From: Neofamilia sp964346535
GTDB lineage: Bacteria; Bacillota; Clostridia; Tissierellales; Peptoniphilaceae
Direction: 5' to 3'
Assembly (NCBI GenBank): GCA_964346535.1
Contig: CAYFUN010000004.1
Coordinates: forward strand, 1 to 58,474
DNA length: 58,474 bases
Numbering within the stretch: the stretch's first letter is position 1; each line of letters begins with the position of its first letter. Below are positions 34,839 to 43,993 of this stretch, one piece after another. The notes beneath the pieces are model-generated. The model was not told where the DNA came from, searched no databases, and saw nothing but the letters and a program-made list of their open reading frames with translations. A program made the translations under genes and the position numbers.

Positions 34839-35474
34839 ATGTTAAAAGAACTTAAAGTAGAAGAATTTGTTAATCTTACAGCTTCAGGTGAACCAACACC
34901 AGGTGGTGGCTCAGTTTCAGCCCTAGCAGGATCAATAGGCTCAGCCCTAAACTCAATGGTTTATAACCTTACTAACGGCAAAAAAGTCTATAAGGAACTT
35001 GATGAAGAAGCTAGACTAGAGCTTGACAACACAGCTAAAAAAGTGGAAGACCTTACAGCAAAACTTATAGTTGCCATGGAAGACGACACCAAAGCCTTTG
35101 ATGGAGTAATGGCTGCCTTTAAAATGCCAAAAGAAACAGATGAAGAAAAGAAGGCCAGGTCAGCAGCAATTCAAGAAGGCTATAAAAAAGCTATGGAAGT
35201 ACCCCTACACACTGCCAAACTTTGCCTAGACTCTTTAAAACTAATGAAGACAATGGCAGTATACGGCTCAATTAATGCTATCTCCGACGTTGGAGTAGGG
35301 TGTCTACTAGTATATGCAGGCCTTGAAGGCTCACTATTAAACGTAAGAATTAACCTTAACAGCATAAAAGACGAAGCCTACAAAGAAGCCGCCTATAAGG
35401 AAATGGCAGAATTAATGAACACAGCCAAAGACCTAAGAACAGAAGTAATGGAAATAGTGTACGATAGAATGTAA
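34839..35474 (+). CDS. fchA: Formiminotetrahydrofolate cyclodeaminase family protein
   Basis: 211 residues, all helical. The conserved TASGEPTPGGGSVSALAGSI loop marks the FTCD_C/cyclodeaminase family, and the later YGSINAISDVGVGCLLVYAG is typical. It releases ammonia from 5-formimino-tetrahydrofolate to make methenyl-tetrahydrofolate, a step in glycine/purine/histidine fermentation in anaerobes. AGGAGGAACAA precedes the ATG. It is the last gene of the parAB operon. Confidence 0.9.
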   Translation: MLKELKVEEFVNLTASGEPTPGGGSVSALAGSIGSALNSMVYNLTNGKKVYKELDEEARLELDNTAKKVEDLTAKLIVAMEDDTKAFDGVMAAFKMPKETDEEKKARSAAIQEGYKKAMEVPLHTAKLCLDSLKLMKTMAVYGSINAISDVGVGCLLVYAGLEGSLLNVRINLNSIKDEAYKEAAYKEMAELMNTAKDLRTEVMEIVYDRM

Positions 35475-35488
35475 AAAAACAACAAAAG

Positions 35489-35527
35489 GCTCTAAGTCTG
35501 TTAAATACAGCCTTAGAGCTTTTTTTA
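35489..35527 (+). terminator. Terminator of the parAB-fchA operon
   Basis: GCTCTAAG/CTTAGAGC stem, extended by an inner CTG/CAG, followed by seven T. Confidence 0.9.
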
Positions 35528-35567
35528 AAAGACATAGCTTATTACATATTATAACAAAGGAGATTTT

Positions 35568-36269
35568 ATGATTAAATATATACTTTGGGACATTGATGGG
35601 ACCCTACTTAATTTTTCACTGGCTGAGGAAATGGCTTTAAAGGCTAGCTTTAAGGAGTATGACTTGCCCTGGCCAGGAGATGAATTTTTAGAAGATTATA
35701 AGAAAATCAACAAGGAATTTTGGGAAAAACTAGAAAGGAAAGAACTTGAAAAAATTCAAGTTTTGGAGGGAAGGTTTTATAAGGCCTTTGATCTTTATAA
35801 TATAGACACATCCAGTATTCCAGCCTTTAATAAAAGCTATCAAAAGCACCTTGGTTCTGTGGCTGCCTTTAGTCCCTATGGTCTAGAAACAGTTATGGAC
35901 TTAAAGAATTCTTACAAGCAATTTGCTGCCACCAATGGGACTATTACCGCCCAAGAGGGCAAACTAAAAAAGTCAGGCCTAGATCAGATCTTAGACGGGA
36001 TTTTTATTTCTGACCAAATAGGCTATGAAAAACCTGATCCAAGATTTTTTCAAAGTATTTTAGATTTTGTAGGAGATTCAAAGGCTGAAGAATATGTAAT
36101 TATAGGCGACTCTCTAACATCAGATATGAAGCTAGGAAAAAACTGTGGCCTAAAAACTATATTTTATAATCCAAAGAGCCTTGAGACAGACAAGGACCTT
36201 GTAGACTTTGAAATAAAAGACCTTAGACAAGTTAAAGACCTTATTCAAGCTATAAATAACAAAGTATAG
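35568..36269 (+). CDS. YjjG-family HAD nucleotidase
   Basis: 233 residues. HAD motif I LWDIDGTLLNF (two Asp), a helical cap (about 15-95), motif II region AATNGTITAQEGKLKKSG, and motif IV VIIGDSLTSDMKLGKNCGL. The cap and ATNG segment match YjjG, which dephosphorylates non-canonical pyrimidine nucleotides. Monocistronic: AGGAG before the ATG, terminators on both sides. Confidence 0.88.
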   Translation: MIKYILWDIDGTLLNFSLAEEMALKASFKEYDLPWPGDEFLEDYKKINKEFWEKLERKELEKIQVLEGRFYKAFDLYNIDTSSIPAFNKSYQKHLGSVAAFSPYGLETVMDLKNSYKQFAATNGTITAQEGKLKKSGLDQILDGIFISDQIGYEKPDPRFFQSILDFVGDSKAEEYVIIGDSLTSDMKLGKNCGLKTIFYNPKSLETDKDLVDFEIKDLRQVKDLIQAINNKV

Positions 36270-36304
36270 AACAAGAAAAAAATCTAAATAATAAGTTTTG
36301 CCAA

Positions 36305-36341
36305 GAAAAAACCTTCTAGCTATTGCCAGAAGGTCTTTTTT
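36305..36341. terminator. Bidirectional terminator
   Basis: ACCTTCT/AGAAGGT stem with an A-run before and a T-run after, between convergent genes. Confidence 0.9.
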
Positions 36342-36360
36342 GTATATGCAATTTATAAAA

Positions 36361-37866
36361 TTAAATAAATATTTGTCCTCCAACACCTAATGGTAGGCCT
36401 AGGAAGTACCAAACTATTGCAAATATAATCCAGCATACTAAGAAGATCATTGAGTATGGAATCATAAGAGATAGTAGGGTACCTGCTCCTGCTTCCTCGT
36501 CGTATTCTTGCATAAAGGCTAAGATAATTGGGAAGTAGTTAAACAGTGGAGAAATAATATTTGTTGTTGAGTCACCAACCCTGTATAGGAATTGGGTCCA
36601 AGCTGGGTGGTAACCTAGTAAGTACATCATTGGAACAAAAATTGGTGCCATAAGAGCCCACTTAGCTGATCCTGATCCGATAAAAATATTAATAAAGGCA
36701 CAAATTAGGATATAACCTATAAATAGAGGAACACCAGTTGCATTTGCTGCCTTTAAGGCTTCTGTTAGGGAAATAGCTAGGTAAAGTCCCATATTTGTCC
36801 AAGAGAACCAACCTATAAACTGACCAATTACAAAGGCCAAAACTATAAAGCTACTCATTTTTGCTATTGCCTTGGCCATAATATGTGGAACTTCAACACT
36901 GGCCTTACTTATAACGCCAGATGCCTTACCATAGGCTATAGAAATGGCAACAAACATAAGAAGAATTAGTGGTACAAGACCCTTTAATAGAACTGATCCA
37001 TTTGTTAGTGATCCAGTATCAGGATTTCTTAAAAATGAATTTTGAGGGATACAAGCTGCAACAATAATTATTATATAGATTAAAAGTGTTATACCAGCTG
37101 CTCTCAAGCCCTTGTTTTCTGCTTCTGTTATTGCTGATTTTTCAACGTCAATTTTCTTGTTATAAGTACCAACTCTTGGTTCAATAATCTTATTATTTAT
37201 GATAGTACCAACTATTGTAAGTAAAAATGTAGAAGCTATCATTATATACCAGTTGGCAGTAATAGGAATTTCTGGAGCTCCAACTAAGGCAGAAGCTTCG
37301 TTAGTTATACCTTGTAAAAGGGCGTCTGTTCCAGCAATTATTAGGTTTGCAGAAAATCCTGCTGTAGTAGATGCATAACCAATGGCTATACCGGCAATAG
37401 GATTTTTTCCTAAATAATAGTAAATCATTGCCGCCAAAGTTGGAACTATAATAATGGCAGCATCAGAAGCAACATTACCACAAATACCAATTAACATAAT
37501 AGCAGGTACAATAAGCTTGTCGTGGGTTCCTAAAATTGTCTTTCTCATAAAGGCACTCATTAGGCCAACTTCTTCTGCTAGTCCAATACCTAGGGTCATA
37601 GTCAAAATCAGACCTAGGGGTGCAAAGTTTACGAAGTTTTTAATCATATTAGTTAGAATATAAGCCATACCTGGGCCAGATAGTAGGTTTTGAATGACTA
37701 CATCTTCGCCAGTTGTAGGGTTTGTTATAGATTTTCCACCAATAATTAAAGATAAAACTGCAATAATTGCCATTAGCCAAAGGAAAAGGATGATTGGATG
37801 AGGAATTTTATTTCCAGTTCTTTCAACCCAACCGAGGAAACCTCTAACTTTCTTTTTTTCTGTCAT
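36361..37866 (-). CDS. abgT: AbgT family transporter (copy 1)
   Basis: 501 residues with 11-13 membrane spans. Family landmarks: VERTGNKIPHPIILFLWLMA at the start, GNVASDAAIIIVPTLAAMIY, GFSANLIIAGTDALLQGITN, and FIGSGSAKWALMAPIFVPMM, YRVGDSTTNIISPLFNYFP near the end. AbgT imports p-aminobenzoyl-glutamate in E. coli; relatives export sulfonamides. The gene follows an M20 amidohydrolase after 12 bp, as in abgAB-T operons, pointing to uptake and hydrolysis of an aminoacyl-glutamate or similar. Confidence 0.93.
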   Translation of the reverse strand: MTEKKKVRGFLGWVERTGNKIPHPIILFLWLMAIIAVLSLIIGGKSITNPTTGEDVVIQNLLSGPGMAYILTNMIKNFVNFAPLGLILTMTLGIGLAEEVGLMSAFMRKTILGTHDKLIVPAIMLIGICGNVASDAAIIIVPTLAAMIYYYLGKNPIAGIAIGYASTTAGFSANLIIAGTDALLQGITNEASALVGAPEIPITANWYIMIASTFLLTIVGTIINNKIIEPRVGTYNKKIDVEKSAITEAENKGLRAAGITLLIYIIIIVAACIPQNSFLRNPDTGSLTNGSVLLKGLVPLILLMFVAISIAYGKASGVISKASVEVPHIMAKAIAKMSSFIVLAFVIGQFIGWFSWTNMGLYLAISLTEALKAANATGVPLFIGYILICAFINIFIGSGSAKWALMAPIFVPMMYLLGYHPAWTQFLYRVGDSTTNIISPLFNYFPIILAFMQEYDEEAGAGTLLSLMIPYSMIFLVCWIIFAIVWYFLGLPLGVGGQIFI

Positions 37867-37878
37867 TTTAAATCCTCC

Positions 37879-39129
37879 TTAAAGATTATTAAATTTGTAA
37901 ATCATATCCATATATAGATTTACAGCTATAGGTAAAATGTCTTCATCAAAATCAAAACATTCATTATGGTGGGCGGCCTTTAAACTTGAACCAAGTAAAA
38001 AGTGTATAACCCTACCATTATTTTTTTCAACCTTGTTTAGGAAGAAACTAACATCTTCGCTGGCATTTAAGGATGGTCTTTCTAAGACTTTATAGCCCTT
38101 GGACTTTAAATAAGCACAAGTTTCGTCTACAAACTCTGGATATCTAGTAGAAAACATTTCGGCTGCTCCAGCCAGTTCAATTTCTTCTTCAAGTTCATAG
38201 GCTGCAGCTGTTCCCTGGGCCATAGACTTTACTCTCGAGGCTAAGTCTTTAAGAATGTCATTGTCATCAGCCCTAATTTCCAGTAGGACTTCGGCATTTG
38301 CTGGGACTACATTTCGTCCACTTCCTCCAGAAATTTGACCAACATTAATCCTAGAAGTTCCATTATATTGGCATAGGCTGTGAAGACCTAAAGTAAGTGC
38401 AGCTGCCCCTAAAATTGCAGACCTTCCTTCTTCTGGTGCCATTCCAGCGTGAGAAGCTTTTCCCCTGTAGCGGACATCAAACTTTTCAGTACCTAAAAAA
38501 TCATCAGTTCCAACGCCAATAGTTCCAGTTTCTACGCCCATGCCTATATGACTGGCTAACAGATAGTCGATTTCTCCTATAATATCCAGCTTACTCATAG
38601 AAAGCCCACCACGGACTCCCTCTTCAGCAGGTTGAAAAATAACAATATACTTACCAGACAAGATGTCTTTTTCATTTACAATACGTTCACAGGTTTTTAA
38701 GGCTATGGCCATATGACCGTCATGACCACAGGCGTGCATGGCAAAGTCATTTTTACTCCTAAAGCCTTCTTTATTTGCTAGGTGGTCTGTGGAATCGCTT
38801 TCCCTAAGGCCAACAGCATCTATATCAGACCTAAGTCCAATAGTAGGGCCAGGCTTGCCAGTATCAAAGATACCAATACACCCAGTATAACCTTGAAGAA
38901 TTTCAGAAATATCAAAGTCTACATCAGGAGGAGTAAATGACTTGAGATAGGCATCATAAACAGACTTTTTAGGTACTCCAATTCTCTCTGTATGAACTTC
39001 CTTGCCATATTTAACCTCAAAACCTAAATCTCTAAGATGTCCAATAACCTTAATTGTAGTTTGGATTTCTAACCAACCAGTTTCAGCTATTTTGTGGAAA
39101 TCTCTTCTTAGAGCTACTATATCTTGCAT
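37879..39129 (-). CDS. M20 amidohydrolase, AbgA-like
   Basis: 416 residues. LRRDFHKIAETGWLEIQTT at the N terminus matches the AbgA/IAA-amino-acid hydrolase group; metal ligands are in SDIDAVGL, AMHACGHDGHMAI, QPAEEGVRGG, and the HHN motif near the end (SLKAAHHNECFDF). It should cleave an amide bond of an aminoacyl conjugate such as p-aminobenzoyl-glutamate. E. coli has AbgA plus AbgB; only one subunit is seen here. AGGTGATAAC precedes the ATG. Confidence 0.88.
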   Translation of the reverse strand: MQDIVALRRDFHKIAETGWLEIQTTIKVIGHLRDLGFEVKYGKEVHTERIGVPKKSVYDAYLKSFTPPDVDFDISEILQGYTGCIGIFDTGKPGPTIGLRSDIDAVGLRESDSTDHLANKEGFRSKNDFAMHACGHDGHMAIALKTCERIVNEKDILSGKYIVIFQPAEEGVRGGLSMSKLDIIGEIDYLLASHIGMGVETGTIGVGTDDFLGTEKFDVRYRGKASHAGMAPEEGRSAILGAAALTLGLHSLCQYNGTSRINVGQISGGSGRNVVPANAEVLLEIRADDNDILKDLASRVKSMAQGTAAAYELEEEIELAGAAEMFSTRYPEFVDETCAYLKSKGYKVLERPSLNASEDVSFFLNKVEKNNGRVIHFLLGSSLKAAHHNECFDFDEDILPIAVNLYMDMIYKFNNL

Positions 39130-39329
39130 GTTATCACCTTCTTTCTTATATATATTATAAACTAGGCCCTAAAGGAAAAAAAGTAATGTTTATTATTTAA
39201 CACAATTTTTGACAATTATTTAACTTATAATAAAATTTCATTTAACCAAGACTATTAGAAAATTAACAATAGCTAATAAACAATTCAACTGCAAAATGAC
39301 CTAGAGCTAACAAAATAAAAATTGCAAAT

Positions 39330-39358
39330 AAAAAACCTCCTAGCAAAACACTAGAAGG
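39330..39358 (-). terminator. Terminator of the pirin gene
   Basis: On the minus strand CCTTCTAG / CTAGGAGG then TTTTTTA, between the pirin stop (39372) and the amidohydrolase leader. Confidence 0.85.
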
Positions 39359-39371
39359 CTTAAAATAGTTT

Positions 39372-40223
39372 TTATTCCTTATCCATAGTAATCTTTTCTT
39401 TTAAGAAAGTTCCATCTTTAAGGTCTCTATGGGCCTGGTCAATTTCTTCTTGGGTGTTCATTACAATTGGTCCAGGAGGCCAGGCTACAGGTTCTTCTAT
39501 TCTCTTTGAAGAGAAAAAAAGTATAGCAGCTTCTTCTTCTGATTTATTTTCAATGACCAATTTATTTCCACCATCTGCTACAAGACCTGCAGCAAAGTTT
39601 GGAATTAAATCTTCACCAACATAGGCCTCTCCAATTAAGGCAAAGAGGGTAACTGAGTCGTCATCTTCAAGGTCAATTTCAAAGCTTGCGCTAGGATTAA
39701 TGTGAACATCTAAATAAGTTACAGGTTGGTACTTAGACTGAAAGCCTTGAGAATTCTTGTAGGATCCTGCTAAAAGCCTTACATAGCCACCATCAAAGGG
39801 GATTTCTTCAATGTTAGAAATATTGTGGTAGGCAGGGTCGACCATTTTGTCTTCGGCCTTTAAATTTAGCCAAAGCTGAACACCTAAAAGATAGGGTCTT
39901 TCAGGAATCATTTCTTCGTGTAAAATTCCAGATCCTGCAGTCATCCACTGGACACCACCATCGTTTACTGCATCTTCGTTGCCTAAAGAGTCTCTGTGGA
40001 CCATAGTTCCCTTGTAGACATAGGAAATTGTCTCTATGCCTCTGTGAGGGTGCATAGGAAAACCAGCTGTATAGTCGTCAGGATTATCTGACCTAAAGGC
40101 GTCTAAAAGTAAAAGTGGGTCAGCATCCTTTAAAGTCCTTCTAGAAAGAACGTGAACTAGAGATACTCCAGCTCCATCAACTCCTGGCCTACCTATAACA
40201 ACTTCTTTTAATTTTCTGTTCAT
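39372..40223 (-). CDS. Pirin family protein
   Basis: 283 residues, bicupin. The N-terminal metal site: PMHPHRGIETISYVYKG (two His), MVHRDSLGN (His) and GSGILHEEM (His/Glu). The C-terminal cupin is weaker, ending in GPIVMNTQEEIDQAHRD as usual. Bacterial pirins have quercetinase activity or bind metabolic enzymes; the role here is unknown. It lies 63 bp after the RluA-type gene with no terminator between, so the two may be one operon. Confidence 0.92.
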   Translation of the reverse strand: MNRKLKEVVIGRPGVDGAGVSLVHVLSRRTLKDADPLLLLDAFRSDNPDDYTAGFPMHPHRGIETISYVYKGTMVHRDSLGNEDAVNDGGVQWMTAGSGILHEEMIPERPYLLGVQLWLNLKAEDKMVDPAYHNISNIEEIPFDGGYVRLLAGSYKNSQGFQSKYQPVTYLDVHINPSASFEIDLEDDDSVTLFALIGEAYVGEDLIPNFAAGLVADGGNKLVIENKSEEEAAILFFSSKRIEEPVAWPPGPIVMNTQEEIDQAHRDLKDGTFLKEKITMDKE

Positions 40224-40286
40224 AAAAACCTCCTTAGTCTTAGTGCTTATCTATTATTTGCCCTTAAAAAAATTATATAAACAAGG

Positions 40287-41186
40287 CTACTTATTGGCCA
40301 AGGTGGTAATTAAGGCATCCATATCAGCTGGAAGAGGGGCCTTAAAAGACATAAGTTTATTAGTAAATGGGTCTACAAAATCGAGGCCCTTAGCGTGCAA
40401 GGCAGACCTTTGTATCAAAGCCTTAGATCCGCCATAAAGACAATCGCCTAAAAGTGGATGGCCAAGGTGGGCTAGGTGGACTCTGATTTGGTGAGTTCTG
40501 CCAGTTTCAGGCAAGGCCTTAACTAGAGAATACTCCTTAGAAGAAAAGATGGGAACAAATCTCGTCCTGGCACTTTTTCCTCTAGGGTCAATCCATCTTT
40601 TCATTTTAAAATCATCTCCATCTAAAATACTTGCATCTACAAAAACTTCTCTTTCAAAAGCTCCTTCAACCAAGGCCAAATACTCTTTTTTAACCTTGCA
40701 TTCTACAAAGTCTTTAGCAAGTTGCTGGTGAAAAAGTGGATTTTTCCCAAGGACAACAAGACCAGAAGTTTCTATGTCCAAGCGGTTGACTAGGTGGATG
40801 GCCCTAAAAATATTATTTTTCTTATAATAGCCTGCAACTTTTCCATAGAGGGTTTGGTCTTGGCGAGAAAAAGTTGGATGAACAGCAAGGCCAGCAGGTT
40901 TGTTTATTAGAAGAAAATTTTCATTTTCAAATATAATATCTAAGTCAAATGAATCTTCAACATAAGGTCCTGGATCTTCATCTTCATAATAAATTTTAAC
41001 CAGGTCATTTCTCTTTAGGGCGCCAAAATGTGGAGGATCCATTTCATTAACCCTTATTAAATTTTTTCTATAAGAACCTTTAATAAACCTATCAGACAAT
41101 CCTTGGTCCTTTAAAAAAGAAAAAAGGCTGCAAGATTTTTCAACTTTAAAAGCCACATAATCATAGGCAAAGTCATAAACGTTCAT
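40287..41186 (-). CDS. RluA family pseudouridine synthase
   Basis: 299 residues. An N-terminal S4-like region (about 15-70), then the catalytic motif HLVNRLDIETSGLVVLGKNP with the essential Asp, and TGRTHQIRVHLAHLGHPLLGD, both diagnostic. It isomerises uridine to pseudouridine in rRNA or tRNA; the exact site (RluD- or YlyB-like) is not decidable here. AGGAGTG before the ATG. Confidence 0.92.
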   Translation of the reverse strand: MNVYDFAYDYVAFKVEKSCSLFSFLKDQGLSDRFIKGSYRKNLIRVNEMDPPHFGALKRNDLVKIYYEDEDPGPYVEDSFDLDIIFENENFLLINKPAGLAVHPTFSRQDQTLYGKVAGYYKKNNIFRAIHLVNRLDIETSGLVVLGKNPLFHQQLAKDFVECKVKKEYLALVEGAFEREVFVDASILDGDDFKMKRWIDPRGKSARTRFVPIFSSKEYSLVKALPETGRTHQIRVHLAHLGHPLLGDCLYGGSKALIQRSALHAKGLDFVDPFTNKLMSFKAPLPADMDALITTLANK

Positions 41187-41295
41187 AAAACACTCCTTAA
41201 TAAAAATATTTTATCACAAAATCTCCGAGAAATATTTTATAAAAACATTTATATTTGCTATACTATATATAAGAAGAAAAATTTTAGGAGGACAA

Positions 41296-42126
41296 ATGAA
41301 AAGATTTATTTCATGGAATATAGATTCGCTAAATGCAGCCCTTACTAGTGACTCTGCCAGGGCTATAATGTCAAGAGATGTATTAAAGACAATAAAATCC
41401 TATGACCCAGACATTATTGCCATCCAAGAGACCAAACTTCCAGCCAATGGACCGACAAAAAAACATTTGGAAATACTAGAAGAACTTTTTCCAGCCTATG
41501 ACCACGTCTGGACCTCATCAAGAGAAGGAGCGAGAAAGTCCTATGCTGGCACAATGATTTTGTACAAGAAGAGCTTCCAACCAATAATTACAGTTCCTCA
41601 TATTTGCGCCCCAGAACCAATGGACCAAGAGGGAAGAATGCTAACCTTAGAATTTGAAGACTACTATTTCACCACAGTTTATACTCCTAACGCAGGAGAT
41701 GGTCTAAAGAGGCTAGTAGAAAGACAAGAATGGGACAAGTGCTATGCCAACTACCTGGCAGACTTAGATAAAAACAAGCCAGTAATAGCAACAGGAGACT
41801 TTAATGTCGCTCACAAGGAAATTGACCTAAAAAATCCAGAGACCAACAGAAGGTCTCCAGGCTTTACAGACGAAGAAAGAGAAGGCTTTACAAACCTACT
41901 AGCCAAAGGCTTTACAGACACCTTTAGACACGTTCACGGAGATGTAGAAGGAGTTTATACTTGGTGGGCCCAAAGAGTTAAAACATCTAAAATCAACAAC
42001 TCAGGCTGGAGGATCGACTACTTTTTAGTAAGCGACAGGATTAAAGACCAAGTAGTAGAATCAAAAATGATAAACTCTGGAGAAAGACAAGACCACACTC
42101 CAATCCTATTAGAAATAGAAATTTAA
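41296..42126 (+). CDS. xth: Exodeoxyribonuclease III
   Basis: 276 residues. Endonuclease/exonuclease/phosphatase fold with FISWNIDSLNAAL, IIAIQETKL (metal Glu), TVYTPNAGDG, ATGDFNVAHKEIDL (Asp/Asn), WRIDYFLVS and the final RQDHTPILLEIEI (Asp-His pair). An AP-endonuclease/3'-exonuclease of base-excision repair. AGGAGGACAA precedes the ATG; its own terminator follows. Confidence 0.92.
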   Translation: MKRFISWNIDSLNAALTSDSARAIMSRDVLKTIKSYDPDIIAIQETKLPANGPTKKHLEILEELFPAYDHVWTSSREGARKSYAGTMILYKKSFQPIITVPHICAPEPMDQEGRMLTLEFEDYYFTTVYTPNAGDGLKRLVERQEWDKCYANYLADLDKNKPVIATGDFNVAHKEIDLKNPETNRRSPGFTDEEREGFTNLLAKGFTDTFRHVHGDVEGVYTWWAQRVKTSKINNSGWRIDYFLVSDRIKDQVVESKMINSGERQDHTPILLEIEI

Positions 42127-42154
42127 AAAATAAAATAGGGATAAAATTAGATCA

Positions 42155-42190
42155 AAGAGATAAGTACATTTTAATACTTATCTCTTTTTT
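42155..42190 (+). terminator. Terminator of xth
   Basis: 12-bp perfect stem AAGAGATAAGTA/TACTTATCTCTT, then a T-run. Confidence 0.93.
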
Positions 42191-42205
42191 ATAGCCAAGG
42201 CCAAC

Positions 42206-42220
42206 TGATAATTAATATCA
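42206..42220. promoter_or_regulatory. Fur/PerR-like box upstream of rubrerythrin
   Basis: TGATAATTAATATCA differs at one base from the 7-1-7 Fur-family consensus TGATAATNATTATCA; the flanking bases extend it to the inverted repeat ACTGATA-N5-TATCAGT (42204-42222). It lies about 90 bp before the rubrerythrin start. Confidence 0.6.
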
Positions 42221-42308
42221 GTAAATCCAGTGTTTAAGCCATTTACAAGGGGTTATAAATATAATATATTGGAAGCATATCCAAAGAAAAAAGAAAGAGG
42301 TAAGTAAA

Positions 42309-42902
42309 ATGACAAAACTAAAAGGAACAAAAACAGCTAGCAATTTAATAACAGCCTTTGCAGGAGAATCTCAAGCAGCTCAAAGATACACCCTATCACA
42401 AAAAATTGCTGACAAAGAAAATTACAAACACATAGCAAAAGTTTTTGAAGAAACAGCTGACAACGAAAGAGTTCACGCTAACACTTTCTACAAGTACTTA
42501 AAAGACGAATTTGAAAATGAAGCCATTGAACTAAACCCAGACTACACAGCTTTTCCAGTAGTTTATAAGGACACAAAACTTGCCCTTAGAGGAGCTATTG
42601 ATGGGGAAAACGAAGAAGCTGAATCTATGTATCCAGAATTTGCAAAAATCGCAAAAGAAGAAGGCTTTGACGAAGTAGCAAAGACCTTTACAGAAGTAGC
42701 TGAAGTAGAAGAACACCACAGAGACAGATTCCAAACCCTTCTAGATACTCTAGAAGCAGGAGAAATGTTTAAAAAAGACGAAGAAACAATTTGGAAATGC
42801 CTACACTGCGGTTACATCCACGAAGGCAAAGAAGCACCAAAAGCCTGCCCAGCATGTAAACATCCACAAGGTTACTTTATGGCAATAGGCCTAGTAAAAT
42901 AA
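42309..42902 (+). CDS. rbr: Rubrerythrin
   Basis: 197 residues. The N-terminal ferritin-like diiron domain carries the Glu ligands (TAFAGESQAAQRY, EETADNERVHAN, GENEEAESMYPEF, EVAEVEEHHRDRF), and the C-terminal rubredoxin domain has WKCLHCGYIHEG and ACPACKHPQGYF. It reduces hydrogen peroxide in anaerobes with electrons from NADH via rubredoxin-type carriers. A Fur/PerR-type box precedes it. AGAGGTAAGTAAA before the ATG. An N gap begins two bases past its stop. Confidence 0.96.
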   Translation: MTKLKGTKTASNLITAFAGESQAAQRYTLSQKIADKENYKHIAKVFEETADNERVHANTFYKYLKDEFENEAIELNPDYTAFPVVYKDTKLALRGAIDGENEEAESMYPEFAKIAKEEGFDEVAKTFTEVAEVEEHHRDRFQTLLDTLEAGEMFKKDEETIWKCLHCGYIHEGKEAPKACPACKHPQGYFMAIGLVK

Positions 42903-42904
42903 AA

Positions 42905-43004
42905 NNNNNNNNNNNNNNNNNNNNNNNNNNNNNNNNNNNNNNNNNNNNNNNNNNNNNNNNNNNNNNNNNNNNNNNNNNNNNNNNNNNNNNNNNNNNNNNN
43001 NNNN
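42905..43004. other. Assembly gap (100 N)
   Basis: Exactly 100 unknown bases, a conventional placeholder for a scaffold join of unknown length. Confidence 0.99.
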
Positions 43005-43085
43005 ATAGGCCAGGTTTTTTACTATATTGTAACCTTAAAATTATTTAACCATGTTATAGTGAATTAAAGAAAAGTGGAGTTTAAT

Positions 43086-43823
43086 ATGAAGAAATTTTTT
43101 ATAATACTAACAGCTATTGCTCTGGTGTGTGCCTTAGTATATCTATTTGCGTTTTTTGGCAATCCTGTTTCTAGGCTCCTTGCTGAAAGATCTGCTGATA
43201 AGTATATAGAAGAGACCTATCCAGGCTATGATTTCCAAAGAGCCAAGGCCTTTTATAATTTCAAAGATGGCTATTATAAGGTTAAACTTCAAGATAAGGC
43301 CAGTAAGGATACAGCCTTTAGTCTGTCTTTTGACTCCTTTGGTAGACTTCAACATGATGACTATGACTCAATATTATTTAATACCTTTTCTAGGTTTTTT
43401 ACGGCTCTTTATTCTTATGGAGATGACCTAGTAGAAAAGAATAACAAGCCTTACGATCTTTTGCTAGATATAGCTGAAGGCCAAGATTATGAAAGTACTT
43501 TAAGTTTAGACCAAGAAGTAGACCTAGATAATTTTCCTTTTAAAATTACTGCTACAGCCAAGGCCTATGCCAAAGAACCTAGCCTGGAAGAGTGCATGGA
43601 AATTCTTCAGGACCTTGACAGTCTTATAATGAAAACTAACCTTGAGCCAGCAGACTATTCTGTAATCTTAGTTCCAGAGGCGAATAAAACAGAAGACAAG
43701 GGCTCAGAGTCCTGGCAAAATTCTGTAGCAGTTTTCAATGTGCCAATAGATCTAGTTAGGGCAGGAGATATGAAGGCCTTAAAAGATCTTTATGACCTTC
43801 AACAAGGACCTAAAGAAGACTGA
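43086..43823 (+). CDS. Signal-anchored extracytoplasmic protein, YfjL-like N-terminal region
   Basis: About 245 residues: one N-terminal membrane anchor (FFIILTAIALVCALVYLFAFF), then LLAERSADKYIEETYPGYDF...AFYNFKDGYYKVKL, which recalls the YfjL-like domain of Firmicute secreted proteins, and an unassigned C-terminal half. The ATG at 43086 is preceded by GGAG, so a frame opening four codons earlier is not preferred. It sits on the small contig between two assembly gaps and has no clear terminator. Confidence 0.7.
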   Translation: MKKFFIILTAIALVCALVYLFAFFGNPVSRLLAERSADKYIEETYPGYDFQRAKAFYNFKDGYYKVKLQDKASKDTAFSLSFDSFGRLQHDDYDSILFNTFSRFFTALYSYGDDLVEKNNKPYDLLLDIAEGQDYESTLSLDQEVDLDNFPFKITATAKAYAKEPSLEECMEILQDLDSLIMKTNLEPADYSVILVPEANKTEDKGSESWQNSVAVFNVPIDLVRAGDMKALKDLYDLQQGPKED

Positions 43824-43897
43824 AAAGCAAAATAATCCCAGAAAAATTTTTAATATATTGAAAGAAATTTCACTACAACTGTAAAATAGACAATTTT

Positions 43898-43926
43898 TTG
43901 ACAAGTATAGGCTCCCTTGTTATAAT
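43898..43926 (+). promoter_or_regulatory. Consensus vegetative promoter
   Basis: TTGACA, 17 bp, TATAAT: both hexamers perfect, about 67 bp before the lipoprotein start. Confidence 0.92.
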
Positions 43927-43993
43927 GGTAATCGGCGCCAAAAATCAAAGGAGAATTTGGGCCAAATTATTAAATAAATCTGGGAGGATATTA

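Noticed and set aside
43898..43993. In-frame upstream extension of the lipoprotein at 43994
   Set aside because: It begins inside a perfect -35/-10 promoter and has no Shine-Dalgarno; the internal ATG has one and starts a clear lipoprotein signal.
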